DNA from: Butyricicoccus sp.
GTDB lineage: Bacteria; Bacillota; Clostridia; Oscillospirales; Butyricicoccaceae
Direction of reading: 5' to 3'
NCBI GenBank assembly: GCA_020025755.1
Contig: JAHHRO010000008.1
Span: 1 to 54,527, forward strand
Length of the DNA stretch: 54,527 bases
Part shown: positions 40,542-48,771 of the stretch, in pieces
How the letters are laid out: every line of letters begins with the position of its first letter
Numbering within the stretch: the stretch's first letter is position 1
Notes under the pieces: generated by a model
Database searches by the model: none
What the model was told of the DNA's origin: nothing
What the model saw: the letters and a program-made list of their open reading frames with translations, nothing else
Position numbers and translations under genes: made by a program

Positions 40542-41471
40542 TTATGTATATGAAGGATCAGCAGAAATAGAACCAAGTTCTGCTGTCGTTTCCACCGTTT
40601 TGATTATAAATTCCTTGCTGATTTTCTTTGCAAATCCGGCAAGTGTCTTGCCAGGACCGATCTCAACACCGGAACACAGACCAGACTCCATACCGTTTGC
40701 CACCAGCGTTTTCCAGTGGACAGGGGAGCACATGTGCTGTTCCAGATGCGCAGGCAGATCGGAGCATTCCAGCAGACCGCCGGTCACATTGGTATAGATG
40801 GGGCATGAGGGAGCGTGCACAGTCAAGTCCTGTGCGAAAGCACGCAGTTCCTTCGCGGCATTTGCCATGAGGGGGGTATGGAAAGCACCGCTCACTGCAA
40901 GAGGCATTGCGCGGCGTGCACCTGCTTCCTTACAGGCAATGATCGCCTGATCGACGGCAGTGCGTTCACCTGCGATCACAAGCTGATTGGGGCAATTGTA
41001 GTTCACCGGAAATACGGTTCCATTCACCGAAGCACACGCCTGTTCAACAGCTTCATCTGCAAGCCCCAAAATGGCAGCCATGCAGCCATCCATAGAATCG
41101 GCAGCCTGCTGCATGAGTTGTCCGCGGCGGCGTACCAGTCGGATTCCATCCTCAAAGGTGAGTATCCCAGAGGCAACCAGAGCAGAATATTCACCAAGCG
41201 AGAACCCTGCACAGGCGGAGAAGGAAACGCCTGCATCCTGAAGCGCGGCATAGGCGGCGATGGAATGGGTAAAAATCGCGATCTGTGAATGTACCGTGCG
41301 GTTCAGTTCTTCCTGTGTGCTATCAAAACAAAGTTTTGCAACATCTATTTCCGCTGCCGCAGAAGCACGATCAAAGATCGCCCGCGCAGCCGTATTATTT
41401 TCGTACAGGTCTTTTCCCATCTCGGGATGCTGTGCGCCCTGCCCTGGGAAAAAAGCAAATCCATAGTTCAT
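40542..41471 (-). CDS. fabD: Malonyl-CoA:ACP transacylase
   Basis: FabD loads malonyl groups onto acyl carrier protein for fatty acid synthesis. The 309-residue protein has FFPGQGAQHPEMG at residues 7-19, the nucleophile Ser91 in GFSLGEYSAL, Arg116 in RRRGQLMQ, and the catalytic His198 (SGAFHTPLM). The usual His before the Ser (GHSLGE) is Phe here. I chose ATG 41471, with ggagg ten bases upstream, over the frame to 41510, which runs through a palindrome. It is transcribed away from the rest of the fab operon, from an overlapping divergent promoter. Confidence 0.94.
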   Translation of the reverse strand: MNYGFAFFPGQGAQHPEMGKDLYENNTAARAIFDRASAAAEIDVAKLCFDSTQEELNRTVHSQIAIFTHSIAAYAALQDAGVSFSACAGFSLGEYSALVASGILTFEDGIRLVRRRGQLMQQAADSMDGCMAAILGLADEAVEQACASVNGTVFPVNYNCPNQLVIAGERTAVDQAIIACKEAGARRAMPLAVSGAFHTPLMANAAKELRAFAQDLTVHAPSCPIYTNVTGGLLECSDLPAHLEQHMCSPVHWKTLVANGMESGLCSGVEIGPGKTLAGFAKKISKEFIIKTVETTAELGSISADPSYT

Positions 41472-41493
41472 AAAATATGTTCCTCCGCAACTC

Positions 41494-41510
41494 GTGGTTT
41501 TAAAAACCAC
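41494..41510. repeat. 17-bp inverted repeat upstream of fabD
   Basis: Perfect 8-bp arms (gtggtttt and aaaaccac) around one central A lie 23 bases upstream of the fabD start codon, inside its leader. A T-run follows on the plus strand. It could be an operator, a leader hairpin for fabD or a small terminator. Confidence 0.5.
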
Positions 41511-41550
41511 ATCTTTTTTGAGATTTTTTGCTTTTCTGTGAAGAAAATGG

Positions 41551-41579
41551 TTGACATACCAGCTGCATCTTATTATAAT
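41551..41579 (+). promoter_or_regulatory. Consensus promoter of the fabH-acpP operon
   Basis: ttgaca (41551-41556), a 17-base spacer and tataat (41574-41579) match the sigma-A consensus at all 12 positions. Transcription should start near 41586, just upstream of the palindromic operator. Confidence 0.9.
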
Positions 41580-41600
41580 ATTGGAAGATTAGTTTGTCAA
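41572..41600 (-). promoter_or_regulatory. Consensus promoter of fabD
   Basis: On the minus strand ttgaca (41600-41595), a 17-base spacer and tataat (41577-41572) again match the consensus completely. Its -10 box overlaps the -10 of the fabH promoter by four bases, and its -35 lies inside the operator palindrome. Confidence 0.9.
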
Positions 41601-41607
41601 TCAAACT
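41591..41607. promoter_or_regulatory. FabT-like operator
   Basis: agtttgtcaatcaaact is a 17-bp palindrome with 6-bp arms (7 with the flanking t41590/a41608). It resembles the known streptococcal FabT site (ANTTTGATTATCAAATT, from memory) in length and in the TTTG/CAAA arms. It covers the fabD -35 and the first transcribed bases of fabH, so one bound repressor would block both. No MarR-family repressor gene is in the window. Confidence 0.75.
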
Positions 41608-41640
41608 ATTGCAGGAAATTCTCAAAATGCATTTTTTAAG

Positions 41641-41670
41641 GCTGTTCGCCAGACCAAAGAACAGCGATTT
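41641..41670 (+). other. Hairpin in the fabH leader
   Basis: gctgttc (41641-41647) and gaacagc (41659-41665) form a perfect 7-bp stem with an 11-base loop, followed by gattttt. It lies about 55 bases after the predicted transcription start and 58 before the fabH ATG. It could be a weak attenuator. Confidence 0.4.
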
Positions 41671-41727
41671 TTGATAGATAGAGTATAGGCATTGTTTTAT
41701 AAAATACATGCAAGGAGTGTGTACCGG

Positions 41728-42702
41728 ATGGGCACAAAACTGATTGGTACCGGCAGCTATCTGCCGGAACGGAAACTAACGAATGAAATGCTGGAATCTA
41801 TGGTCGATACCAATAATGAATGGATTCAAAAACGAACGGGCATTGCGGAACGACGCATTGCACAGCATACGGCAACTTGGGAACTGGCACTGGAGGCTGG
41901 TCGCCGCGCACTTGCCGATGCAGATCTCTCTGCGGATGCACTGGATCTCATTTTGGTTGGAACGGTAACACCGGATTACTTTACGCCCTCTGTTGCATGC
42001 ATGGTGCAGGGCAAGCTGGGCGCAAGCCATGCGATGGCATTTGACCTCAGTGCGGCGTGTTCGGGCTTTGTTTACTGCCTTGAGGTTGCAGACAGCTTTG
42101 TGAAGGCCGGAAAGGCAAAGAATATTCTGGTGATCTGCGCCGAGACCCTGAGCCGTATCGTAGACTATACCGATCGCTCGACCTGCGTGATCTTTGGAGA
42201 CGGGGCAGGCGCAGCTGTATTGCAGGCGTCTAAGGGAATGGATGGCATCCTTTCCACTTATATGCGTGCAGATGGTACACTGGGCGAATGTCTCAAAGCA
42301 CGGGCATTGCCCGAGGAAGATCCGCTTGGAGAGACACGAGACGCGCATACGGATCGCTTTTTGCACATGGCAGGCAGCGAGATCTTTCGGTTTACAGCAG
42401 CAGCTGTGCCCGAGGCGATCGATACGGCATTGGGACGCGCCGGTATGACAGCCGACCAGATCGACTGGTTTGTGCTGCATCAGGCGAATGTGCGTATCTT
42501 GAATATGATCACAGCACGATATGGACTCGATCCTGATAAAGTGTATGTCAATATCAATCATTTCGGGAATACATCGGGGGCGAGTGTGCCGATATGTCTG
42601 GACGAAATGAAAAAAAGCGGACAGTTACAGGCAGGGCAATCCATTGTTGTCTGCGGATTTGGTGGCGGATTGACCTATGGCGCGGCGGTCATTCGGATTT
42701 GA
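41728..42702 (+). CDS. fabH: Beta-ketoacyl-ACP synthase III
   Basis: FabH starts fatty acid chains by condensing an acyl-CoA with malonyl-ACP. The 324-residue protein has the catalytic triad Cys111 (SAACSGF), His251 (VLHQANVRI) and Asn281 (NHFGNTSG). The N-terminal region GTGSYLPERKLTNE and GIAERRI is typical of the family. I chose ATG 41728 with aaggag upstream, over the frame to 41692. It opens a ten-gene operon reaching acpP. Confidence 0.95.
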   Translation: MGTKLIGTGSYLPERKLTNEMLESMVDTNNEWIQKRTGIAERRIAQHTATWELALEAGRRALADADLSADALDLILVGTVTPDYFTPSVACMVQGKLGASHAMAFDLSAACSGFVYCLEVADSFVKAGKAKNILVICAETLSRIVDYTDRSTCVIFGDGAGAAVLQASKGMDGILSTYMRADGTLGECLKARALPEEDPLGETRDAHTDRFLHMAGSEIFRFTAAAVPEAIDTALGRAGMTADQIDWFVLHQANVRILNMITARYGLDPDKVYVNINHFGNTSGASVPICLDEMKKSGQLQAGQSIVVCGFGGGLTYGAAVIRI

Positions 42703-42712
42703 GGAGGATATT

Positions 42713-43672
42713 ATGAAGACCAGAATTACAGAACTGTTGGGGATCGAATATCCCATTTTTCAAGGGGCAATGGCATGGATCGCGGAAGGGACCCTTGCGG
42801 CGGCGGTCAGTGAGGCAGGCGGCTTAGGTATCATTGCAGGCGGTGCAGCACCCTCTGACGTTATCCGTGCGGAAATCCGCAAGGCACGCGCAGCAACCAA
42901 CAAGCCGCTGGGTCTCAATATCATGCTGCTCAGTCCCAATGCAGATGATCTTGCGCAGCTCGCGATCGAGGAGAAGATTGAGGTTGTGACGACGGGAGCC
43001 GGCAATCCGGCAAAGTACATTCCGGCATGGAAAGAAGCAGGCGTTAAGGTCATTCCGGTGGTTGCATCTGTGGCGTTGGCAAAGCGCATGGAGCGTTCGG
43101 GCGCGGATGCCGTCATCGCAGAAGGTATGGAGGCTGGCGGACACATCGGAGAGACAACCACGATGGCACTGGTTCCGCAGGTCGTGGATGCGGTCGAGAT
43201 CCCTGTCATTGGTGCAGGCGGCGTAGGAGATGGTCGCGGCGTTGCTTCCATGCTGATGCTGGGTGCGGAAGGCGTGCAATGCGGTACGATCTTCCTGACC
43301 GCAGAGGAATGCCGGATCTCAGATAAGTACAAGGAGCTGGTACTGAAGGCAAGCGATATCTCGACAATGGTCACCGGACGCGCGAATGGGCATCCGGTAC
43401 GCGCACTCAAGTCCCCTGTGACACGCAAGTGTGCACAGCTGGAGAAGACAGGAGACGACCGATCCCTAGAGGAGATTGAACAAATGACAGCCGGCTCTCT
43501 GCGTAAGGCCGTGCAGGACGGCAATTTTGAGGAGGGAACCTTTATGGCTGGACAGATCGCAGGTATGCTCCATGAATCTGCTCCATGCAAAGTAATCGTT
43601 CAAAAACTTATGCAGGGCGCATGTGATGTGATTACACAGCGTGCCGCACGATTTGGAAAGGAAGGCGAATAA
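42713..43672 (+). CDS. fabK: Enoyl-ACP reductase II (FabK)
   Basis: FabK is the FMN-dependent enoyl-ACP reductase that replaces FabI in many Firmicutes. The 319-residue TIM-barrel protein has EYPIFQGAMAWIAEG, VTTGAGNPAKYIPAWKEAG, and the catalytic-region EGMEAGGHIGETTTMALVPQ. The FMN-phosphate loop is IGAGGVGDGRGVASMLMLGA. It is of the nitronate monooxygenase/IMPDH-like fold, and the operon context makes FabK firm. ATG 42713 has gaggagg upstream. fabG follows by three bases. Confidence 0.94.
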   Translation: MKTRITELLGIEYPIFQGAMAWIAEGTLAAAVSEAGGLGIIAGGAAPSDVIRAEIRKARAATNKPLGLNIMLLSPNADDLAQLAIEEKIEVVTTGAGNPAKYIPAWKEAGVKVIPVVASVALAKRMERSGADAVIAEGMEAGGHIGETTTMALVPQVVDAVEIPVIGAGGVGDGRGVASMLMLGAEGVQCGTIFLTAEECRISDKYKELVLKASDISTMVTGRANGHPVRALKSPVTRKCAQLEKTGDDRSLEEIEQMTAGSLRKAVQDGNFEEGTFMAGQIAGMLHESAPCKVIVQKLMQGACDVITQRAARFGKEGE

Positions 43673-43675
43673 AGT

Positions 43676-44407
43676 ATGGCAGTTGCAGTGATTACAGGTG
43701 CTTCACGCGGTATTGGTGCCGCAGTGGCAGAAAGACTCGCACAGCAGGGACATGATGTGGTCATCAACTGTGCATCCTCCGTGGAAAAGGCAGAAGCAGT
43801 TGCCGAGAGATGCCGTTCCTATGGCGTGCGTGCGGTGGCAAAGGCATGGGATGTTGCAGATTTTGCGGCCTGTGACCGTGCCCTCAAGGAGATCAAGGAA
43901 GAACTGGGGGTTGTCGGCATTCTCGTCAACAATGCGGGCATTACCAGAGACGGTCTGCTCGTTCGCATGAGCGAAGAACAGTTCGATGACGTCATCCGCA
44001 TCAACCTCAAGGGCGCATTCAATATGCTGCGTCTGTGCGGTGCGATGATGCTGCGTGCAAAGGCAGGACGCATCGTAAATATCAGTTCGGTTTCGGGCAT
44101 TGTGGGAAATGCCGGACAGGTCAATTATGCGGCATCCAAGGCGGGACTGATTGGCATGACAAAATCCGCCGCAAACGAGTTGGGCAGCCGTGGGATCACA
44201 GTCAATGCTGTGGCACCAGGATTTATTGAAACCGATATGACAGATGCACTGCCTGAGGAAGTTCGTGAAGGCATAAAGAAGCAGATCGCACTTGGCCGTT
44301 TTGGCAAGCCGGAGGAGATCGCCAATGTTGTGGCGTTCCTTGTATCGGATGCCGCGGCTTATGTGACCGGACAGGTCATCGTAACCGATGGCGGTATGGG
44401 GATATAA
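43676..44407 (+). CDS. fabG: 3-oxoacyl-ACP reductase
   Basis: FabG reduces 3-oxoacyl-ACP with NADPH. The 243-residue short-chain dehydrogenase has the nucleotide motif ITGASRGIGAAVAERL near residue 6, NNAGITRD, and the catalytic Ser-Tyr-Lys as NISSVSGIVGNAGQVNYAASKAG. The C-terminal PGFIETDMT and VTDGGMGI are also present. Everything is typical of FabG. It lies three bases after fabK and 13 before fabF. Confidence 0.95.
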   Translation: MAVAVITGASRGIGAAVAERLAQQGHDVVINCASSVEKAEAVAERCRSYGVRAVAKAWDVADFAACDRALKEIKEELGVVGILVNNAGITRDGLLVRMSEEQFDDVIRINLKGAFNMLRLCGAMMLRAKAGRIVNISSVSGIVGNAGQVNYAASKAGLIGMTKSAANELGSRGITVNAVAPGFIETDMTDALPEEVREGIKKQIALGRFGKPEEIANVVAFLVSDAAAYVTGQVIVTDGGMGI

Positions 44408-44420
44408 CAGGAGGTCTTTT

Positions 44421-45656
44421 ATGGAACGTGTAGTTGTTACAGGTATGGGCGTGGTCACGCCCATCGGAAATGATGTGCCATCCTTCTGGGAAGGGCTGAA
44501 AAATGGAAAGAACGGTATTGGGCCGATCACCCATTTTGATACGACCGACTACAAGGCAAAGCTTGCCGCAGAGGTCAAGGACTTTGACCCCACCATATAT
44601 ATGGATAAGCGCGAAAGCAAGCGTATGGATCGCTATTGCCACTTTGCCTTGGCAGCAGCAAGGCAGGCATGGGCACAGGCTGAGATTTCGGAAAATACCT
44701 TTGATCCATATCGTGCAGGCGTGTTCTTTGGTTCGGGGATCGGAGGATTGCCTGTATTTGAGAATGAGTTTACCAAACTGCTTGAAAAAGGAGCAGGACG
44801 CGTTTCTCCGCTCTGTATTCCAGAGATGATCGCCAACATGGGTGCAGCGCATATCTCTATGGCTCTTGGTCTCAAGGGAGAATCTATCTGCCCTGTGACT
44901 GCGTGCGCCACCGGCAACCATGCAATCGGAGAAGCCATGCGCGCGATTCGTCACGGCTATCAGGATATTATGGTTGCAGGCGGTGCGGAGGCCTCCATCA
45001 TTCGGATTGCAACTGCCGGATTCCAGAATATGAAAGCCCTGCATACGGGAGAAGATCCCAATGCAGCATCCGTTCCATTCGATGCACGGCGCAGCGGTTT
45101 TGTGATGGGTGAAGGTGCCGGCGCATTGGTGCTCGAGAGTCTATCCCATGCAAAGGCACGCGGTGCAGTCATTCTGGGTGAGGTCGCCGGATATGGCGCG
45201 ACCTCCGACGCATATCATATCACGTCCCCCGATCCGGAGGGCAAAGGCGGTGCGCGTGCAATGCAGCTTGCTATGGCAGATGCAGGCATGCTCCCGAATG
45301 AGATTGATTACATCAACGCACATGGAACCTCGACCCCGATGAACGATAAGATCGAAACGCTTGCCATCAAGCAGGCACTGGGAGAGGCAGCCAAGACCGT
45401 GCATATTTCTTCTACCAAGTCTATGACAGGGCATTTGCTGGGGGCGGCTGGCGCAGTGGAGGCGATCGCCTGCCTGCTCGCCATGGCACATGATACCGTG
45501 CCGCCGACCATCAACTATCAGGAGGCAGATCCGGCATGTGATCTCAATATCACGCCCAATCAGGCGGTACAAAAGCCGATCCGTGCGGCACTCAGCAACT
45601 CCTTGGGATTTGGCGGACATAACGCAACGCTTTTGTTCCGAAAGCTGGAGGATTAA
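44421..45656 (+). CDS. fabF: Beta-ketoacyl-ACP synthase II
   Basis: FabF elongates fatty acids. The 411-residue thiolase-fold enzyme has ERVVVTGMGVVTPIGND, the nucleophile Cys in VTACATGNHAIGEA, and the two catalytic His in NAHGTSTPMND and STKSMTGHLLGAAG. The C-terminal SNSLGFGGHNATLLF is also conserved. ATG 44421 has aggagg upstream; the longer frame to 44388 lies in fabG. The accB start codon directly follows its stop. Confidence 0.95.
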   Translation: MERVVVTGMGVVTPIGNDVPSFWEGLKNGKNGIGPITHFDTTDYKAKLAAEVKDFDPTIYMDKRESKRMDRYCHFALAAARQAWAQAEISENTFDPYRAGVFFGSGIGGLPVFENEFTKLLEKGAGRVSPLCIPEMIANMGAAHISMALGLKGESICPVTACATGNHAIGEAMRAIRHGYQDIMVAGGAEASIIRIATAGFQNMKALHTGEDPNAASVPFDARRSGFVMGEGAGALVLESLSHAKARGAVILGEVAGYGATSDAYHITSPDPEGKGGARAMQLAMADAGMLPNEIDYINAHGTSTPMNDKIETLAIKQALGEAAKTVHISSTKSMTGHLLGAAGAVEAIACLLAMAHDTVPPTINYQEADPACDLNITPNQAVQKPIRAALSNSLGFGGHNATLLFRKLED

Positions 45657-46094
45657 ATGAAAACGAATGAATTAAAGGAACTTTCCATTGCGCTGATGGA
45701 TGCAGTGGCACAGCGCGGTGTTGCCGTATTTGATGTCAAATCAGAGGAGTTCTCCCTGCATATCGAACTTCCGACGGCAGGTGTGAATGCTGCCGCACCA
45801 GCTGTTGCGGTTGTAGCTGCTCCGGTACCTGAGACAGCCGCAGCGGAAGAAGTATTGTCCGGTACGCCCGTCGAAGCACCGCTTGTGGGCGTGTTTTACA
45901 GCGCACCGACACCTGAAGAACCGCCCTTTATCGAGGTTGGACAGCAGGTGAAAAAGGGAGATACCTTGTTTATTATCGAAGCTATGAAAACGATGAATGA
46001 GATCGTTGCACCCTGTGACGGTACAATTAGCCGTGTTCTTGCGCAAAACGGAGACATGGTGGAGTACAAGCAGGTACTGGTTGTGATCAAGTAA
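45657..46094 (+). CDS. accB: Biotin carboxyl carrier protein of acetyl-CoA carboxylase
   Basis: AccB carries the biotin that moves CO2 between AccC and AccD/AccA. The 145-residue protein has an N-terminal AccC-binding part (1-40), an Ala/Pro/Val-rich flexible linker (about 42-75), and the biotinyl domain with the biotin lysine in EAMKTMNEI. It starts on the base after the fabF stop, with ggagg inside the fabF end. fabZ follows. Confidence 0.95.
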   Translation: MKTNELKELSIALMDAVAQRGVAVFDVKSEEFSLHIELPTAGVNAAAPAVAVVAAPVPETAAAEEVLSGTPVEAPLVGVFYSAPTPEEPPFIEVGQQVKKGDTLFIIEAMKTMNEIVAPCDGTISRVLAQNGDMVEYKQVLVVIK

Positions 46095-46108
46095 GGAGGA
46101 AATATCCT

Positions 46109-46531
46109 GTGTTGACCAAAGAACAAATTATGGAGATCATTCCGCATCGACCACCGATGCTTTTGGTAGATACCATTTTAGAGGTGACCGAGACTGGTGC
46201 GAAGGGAGAACTGCATCTGACAGGAGAGGAAATTTTCTTTCAGGGGCATTTTCCGGATAACCCGATCATGCCCGCAGTGTTCCAGCTGGAAGCACTGGCA
46301 CAGGTAGGGGCTGTGGCGATCTTGTCACAGGAAGCACACAAGGGGAAGACCGCTTTCTATACCAGCATCGACAAGGCAAAGTTCCGTCAGATGGTGCATC
46401 CGCATGATGTACTGACACTGGAGGTGGAGCTGATCAAAATGCGCGCACCGCTGGCTGTGGCATACGGCAAGGCTTTTGTAAACGGTCAGCTGGCGTCAGA
46501 AGCCGAAATCAAATGCTTTATTGGCACATAA
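46109..46531 (+). CDS. fabZ: 3-hydroxyacyl-ACP dehydratase FabZ
   Basis: FabZ removes water from 3-hydroxyacyl-ACP. The 140-residue hot-dog fold protein has IPHRPPMLLVD, the catalytic His47 in FQGHFPDNPIMP and Glu61 in FQLEALAQ, and the C-terminal ASEAEIKCFI. The GTG start at 46109 has aaggagga nine bases upstream. It lies between accB and accC, as in many Firmicutes operons. Confidence 0.95.
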   Translation: MLTKEQIMEIIPHRPPMLLVDTILEVTETGAKGELHLTGEEIFFQGHFPDNPIMPAVFQLEALAQVGAVAILSQEAHKGKTAFYTSIDKAKFRQMVHPHDVLTLEVELIKMRAPLAVAYGKAFVNGQLASEAEIKCFIGT

Positions 46532-46546
46532 TGCAGGTATAGGGAT

Positions 46547-47893
46547 ATGTTTCAAAAAATCTTGATCGCCAATCGCGGCGAAATCGCGGTGCGTGTCATT
46601 CGCGCCTGCCGTGATCTGGGTATTATCTCAGTTGCGGTTTATTCAGAAGCGGATAAAGAAGCCCTGCATGCGCAGATCGCGGATCAGGCAATTTGCATCG
46701 GTCCGGCAAATCCAAGGGACAGTTATCTCAATATGCAGAACCTGATTTCAGCCGCACTTGCTTCGGGCGCGCAGGCGATTCACCCCGGATTTGGTTTCCT
46801 TTCGGAAAATACGGAATTTGCAGAGCTTGCCATTCAGCATGGCATTGCTTTTATTGGCCCCAAAGCTGAGACCATTCGTCTCCTGGGGGATAAGTCGGAA
46901 GCCAAGCGCACCGCCATTGCGGCAGGGGTTCCGGTTGCACGCGGTTCAGATGGCGCGGTTGCCGATTTTGCAGAAGCGGAGCAGTGGGCACAGGAGATCG
47001 GGTATCCGGTCATGCTCAAGGCATCGGCTGGCGGCGGCGGCAAGGGCATCCGTGTCGCACATGCACCGGAAGAACTGCGATCGGCATACGATACCGCATC
47101 GAGTGAAGCACGGGCAAACTTCGGAGACGGCAGACTGTATATCGAGCGATATATAGAAAATCCGCGCCATATCGAGGTTCAGATCTTGGGCGATACGCAG
47201 GGACATGTCGTGCATTTATTTGAGCGGGAATGCTCCATCCAGCGTCGTCATCAAAAGCTGATCGAGGAAGCTCCCTCCTGTTTTCTGGATGCGGAGACGC
47301 GTGCGAAGATCTGTGGGGCAGCACGGGATCTTGCCAAGCAGGTGGGATATATCAACGCCGGAACCGTCGAGTTTCTGGTGGATCGCGATAAGAATTTCTT
47401 TTTCTGCGAGATGAACACGCGGATCCAGGTAGAGCATCCGGTCACAGAGCAGGTTACCGGCGTTGATCTTGTGTGTGAGCAAATCAAAATTGCGGCAGGC
47501 GAGCCGCTTTCATTTTCACAGGAGGATCTCAGTTTGCGCGGTCACGCCATTGAATGCCGCATCAATGCGGAGGATCCGGCACAGGATTTCGCACCTTGTC
47601 CGGGAAAGATCTATGGGATGCATTTGCCGGGCGGAGCCGGAGTGCGCATGGATACCGCAGCCTATCAGGGCTACATCATCCCACCTTATTATGACAGCAT
47701 GATCGGCAAACTGATCGTAAGCGGAAACGACCGCACGCAAGCGATCGCGCGTATGCGGCGTGCCCTTGCAGAAACACTGTTTGACGGTGTGACGACAAGC
47801 ACGGATTTTCAGCTCAAGTTATTGTCCTCCGATATCTTTGTGTCCGGAGGATTCCATACGAACTCGATCGCAAACGGCGATTTTGACCGCTGA
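46547..47893 (+). CDS. accC: Acetyl-CoA carboxylase, biotin carboxylase subunit
   Basis: AccC carboxylates the biotin on AccB with ATP and bicarbonate. The 448-residue ATP-grasp enzyme shows LIANRGEIAVRVIRACRDLG, the HPGFGFLSEN motif, the ATP lid with KASAGGGGKGIR, and RDCSIQRRHQK-like ECSIQRRHQKLIEEAP. The active-site FFFCEMNTRIQVEHPVTE is also present. The length is typical. It lies 15 bases after fabZ and before accD. Confidence 0.96.
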   Translation: MFQKILIANRGEIAVRVIRACRDLGIISVAVYSEADKEALHAQIADQAICIGPANPRDSYLNMQNLISAALASGAQAIHPGFGFLSENTEFAELAIQHGIAFIGPKAETIRLLGDKSEAKRTAIAAGVPVARGSDGAVADFAEAEQWAQEIGYPVMLKASAGGGGKGIRVAHAPEELRSAYDTASSEARANFGDGRLYIERYIENPRHIEVQILGDTQGHVVHLFERECSIQRRHQKLIEEAPSCFLDAETRAKICGAARDLAKQVGYINAGTVEFLVDRDKNFFFCEMNTRIQVEHPVTEQVTGVDLVCEQIKIAAGEPLSFSQEDLSLRGHAIECRINAEDPAQDFAPCPGKIYGMHLPGGAGVRMDTAAYQGYIIPPYYDSMIGKLIVSGNDRTQAIARMRRALAETLFDGVTTSTDFQLKLLSSDIFVSGGFHTNSIANGDFDR

Positions 47894-47907
47894 GAGGAGG
47901 GAGAGCC

Positions 47908-48771
47908 ATGCTGATCGACCTGTTTCAAAAAACCAGAACGACCTCCATGCAGATGAAGGATTCCAAGACCCTGCCGGAAGAAAAACCACAGATCGTGTGC
48001 AAGGGCTGCGGTGCGCAGCTGCAAGCGCGCAGCTACGGAAAAAATCTGTATGTTTGTCCATCCTGCGGACACTATGCCAGACTGCTTGCCTGCACACGCG
48101 TGCGCATGACGGTAGACAAGGATTCGTTTCATGAACTGTTTGGCAATATTCGCCCCTGTAATCCGCTGGGGTTTGAGGGATACAGCGAAAAAATACAGGC
48201 ATTGCAGGAAAAAACGGGGATGCAGGACGCAGTTACGACGGGAACCTGCACCATTGGTGGGATCTCCACCTGCCTCGGCGTCATGGACAGCCATTTCCTC
48301 ATGGCATCCATGGGCAGCGTAGTCGGAGAAAAACTGACCCGTTTGTTTGAGTACGCGACATGCCATAGGCTGCCTGTGGTTTTATTTACGGCATCGGGTG
48401 GTGCGCGTATGCAGGAGGGCATGTTTTCCCTGATGCAGATGGCAAAGGTATCGGGCGCGGTGCGCCGCCATTCAGAAGCCGGACTGCTTTATATCACGGT
48501 GCTGACCGACCCGACAACGGGTGGTGTAACGGCAAGTTTCGCCTCATTGGGTGACATCATTTTGGCAGAGGCTCACGCGACCGTGGGCTTTGCCGGACGG
48601 CGCGTGATCGAGGGAACGATCGGAGAAAAACTGCCCGATGATTTTCAGTCCGCAGAGTTCTTGCTTACACATGGATTTTGTGATAAAATTGTACCACGCA
48701 ACCAAATGCGGCATACTTTGGAAACACTGCTCAAGCTGCATCAGTCACAAAGACAGGGGGATTCGATATGA
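47908..48771 (+). CDS. accD: Acetyl-CoA carboxylase carboxyltransferase beta subunit
   Basis: AccD, with AccA, transfers CO2 from biotin to acetyl-CoA to make malonyl-CoA. The 287-residue protein has the N-terminal zinc finger CKGCGAQL and CPSCGHYARL, and the carboxyltransferase core. Core motifs are FTASGGARMQEGMFSLMQMAK, DPTTGGVTASFASLGD and GFAGRRVIEGTI. gaggaggg precedes the ATG. It overlaps accA by four bases (ATGA), which fits their joint complex. Confidence 0.96.
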   Translation: MLIDLFQKTRTTSMQMKDSKTLPEEKPQIVCKGCGAQLQARSYGKNLYVCPSCGHYARLLACTRVRMTVDKDSFHELFGNIRPCNPLGFEGYSEKIQALQEKTGMQDAVTTGTCTIGGISTCLGVMDSHFLMASMGSVVGEKLTRLFEYATCHRLPVVLFTASGGARMQEGMFSLMQMAKVSGAVRRHSEAGLLYITVLTDPTTGGVTASFASLGDIILAEAHATVGFAGRRVIEGTIGEKLPDDFQSAEFLLTHGFCDKIVPRNQMRHTLETLLKLHQSQRQGDSI

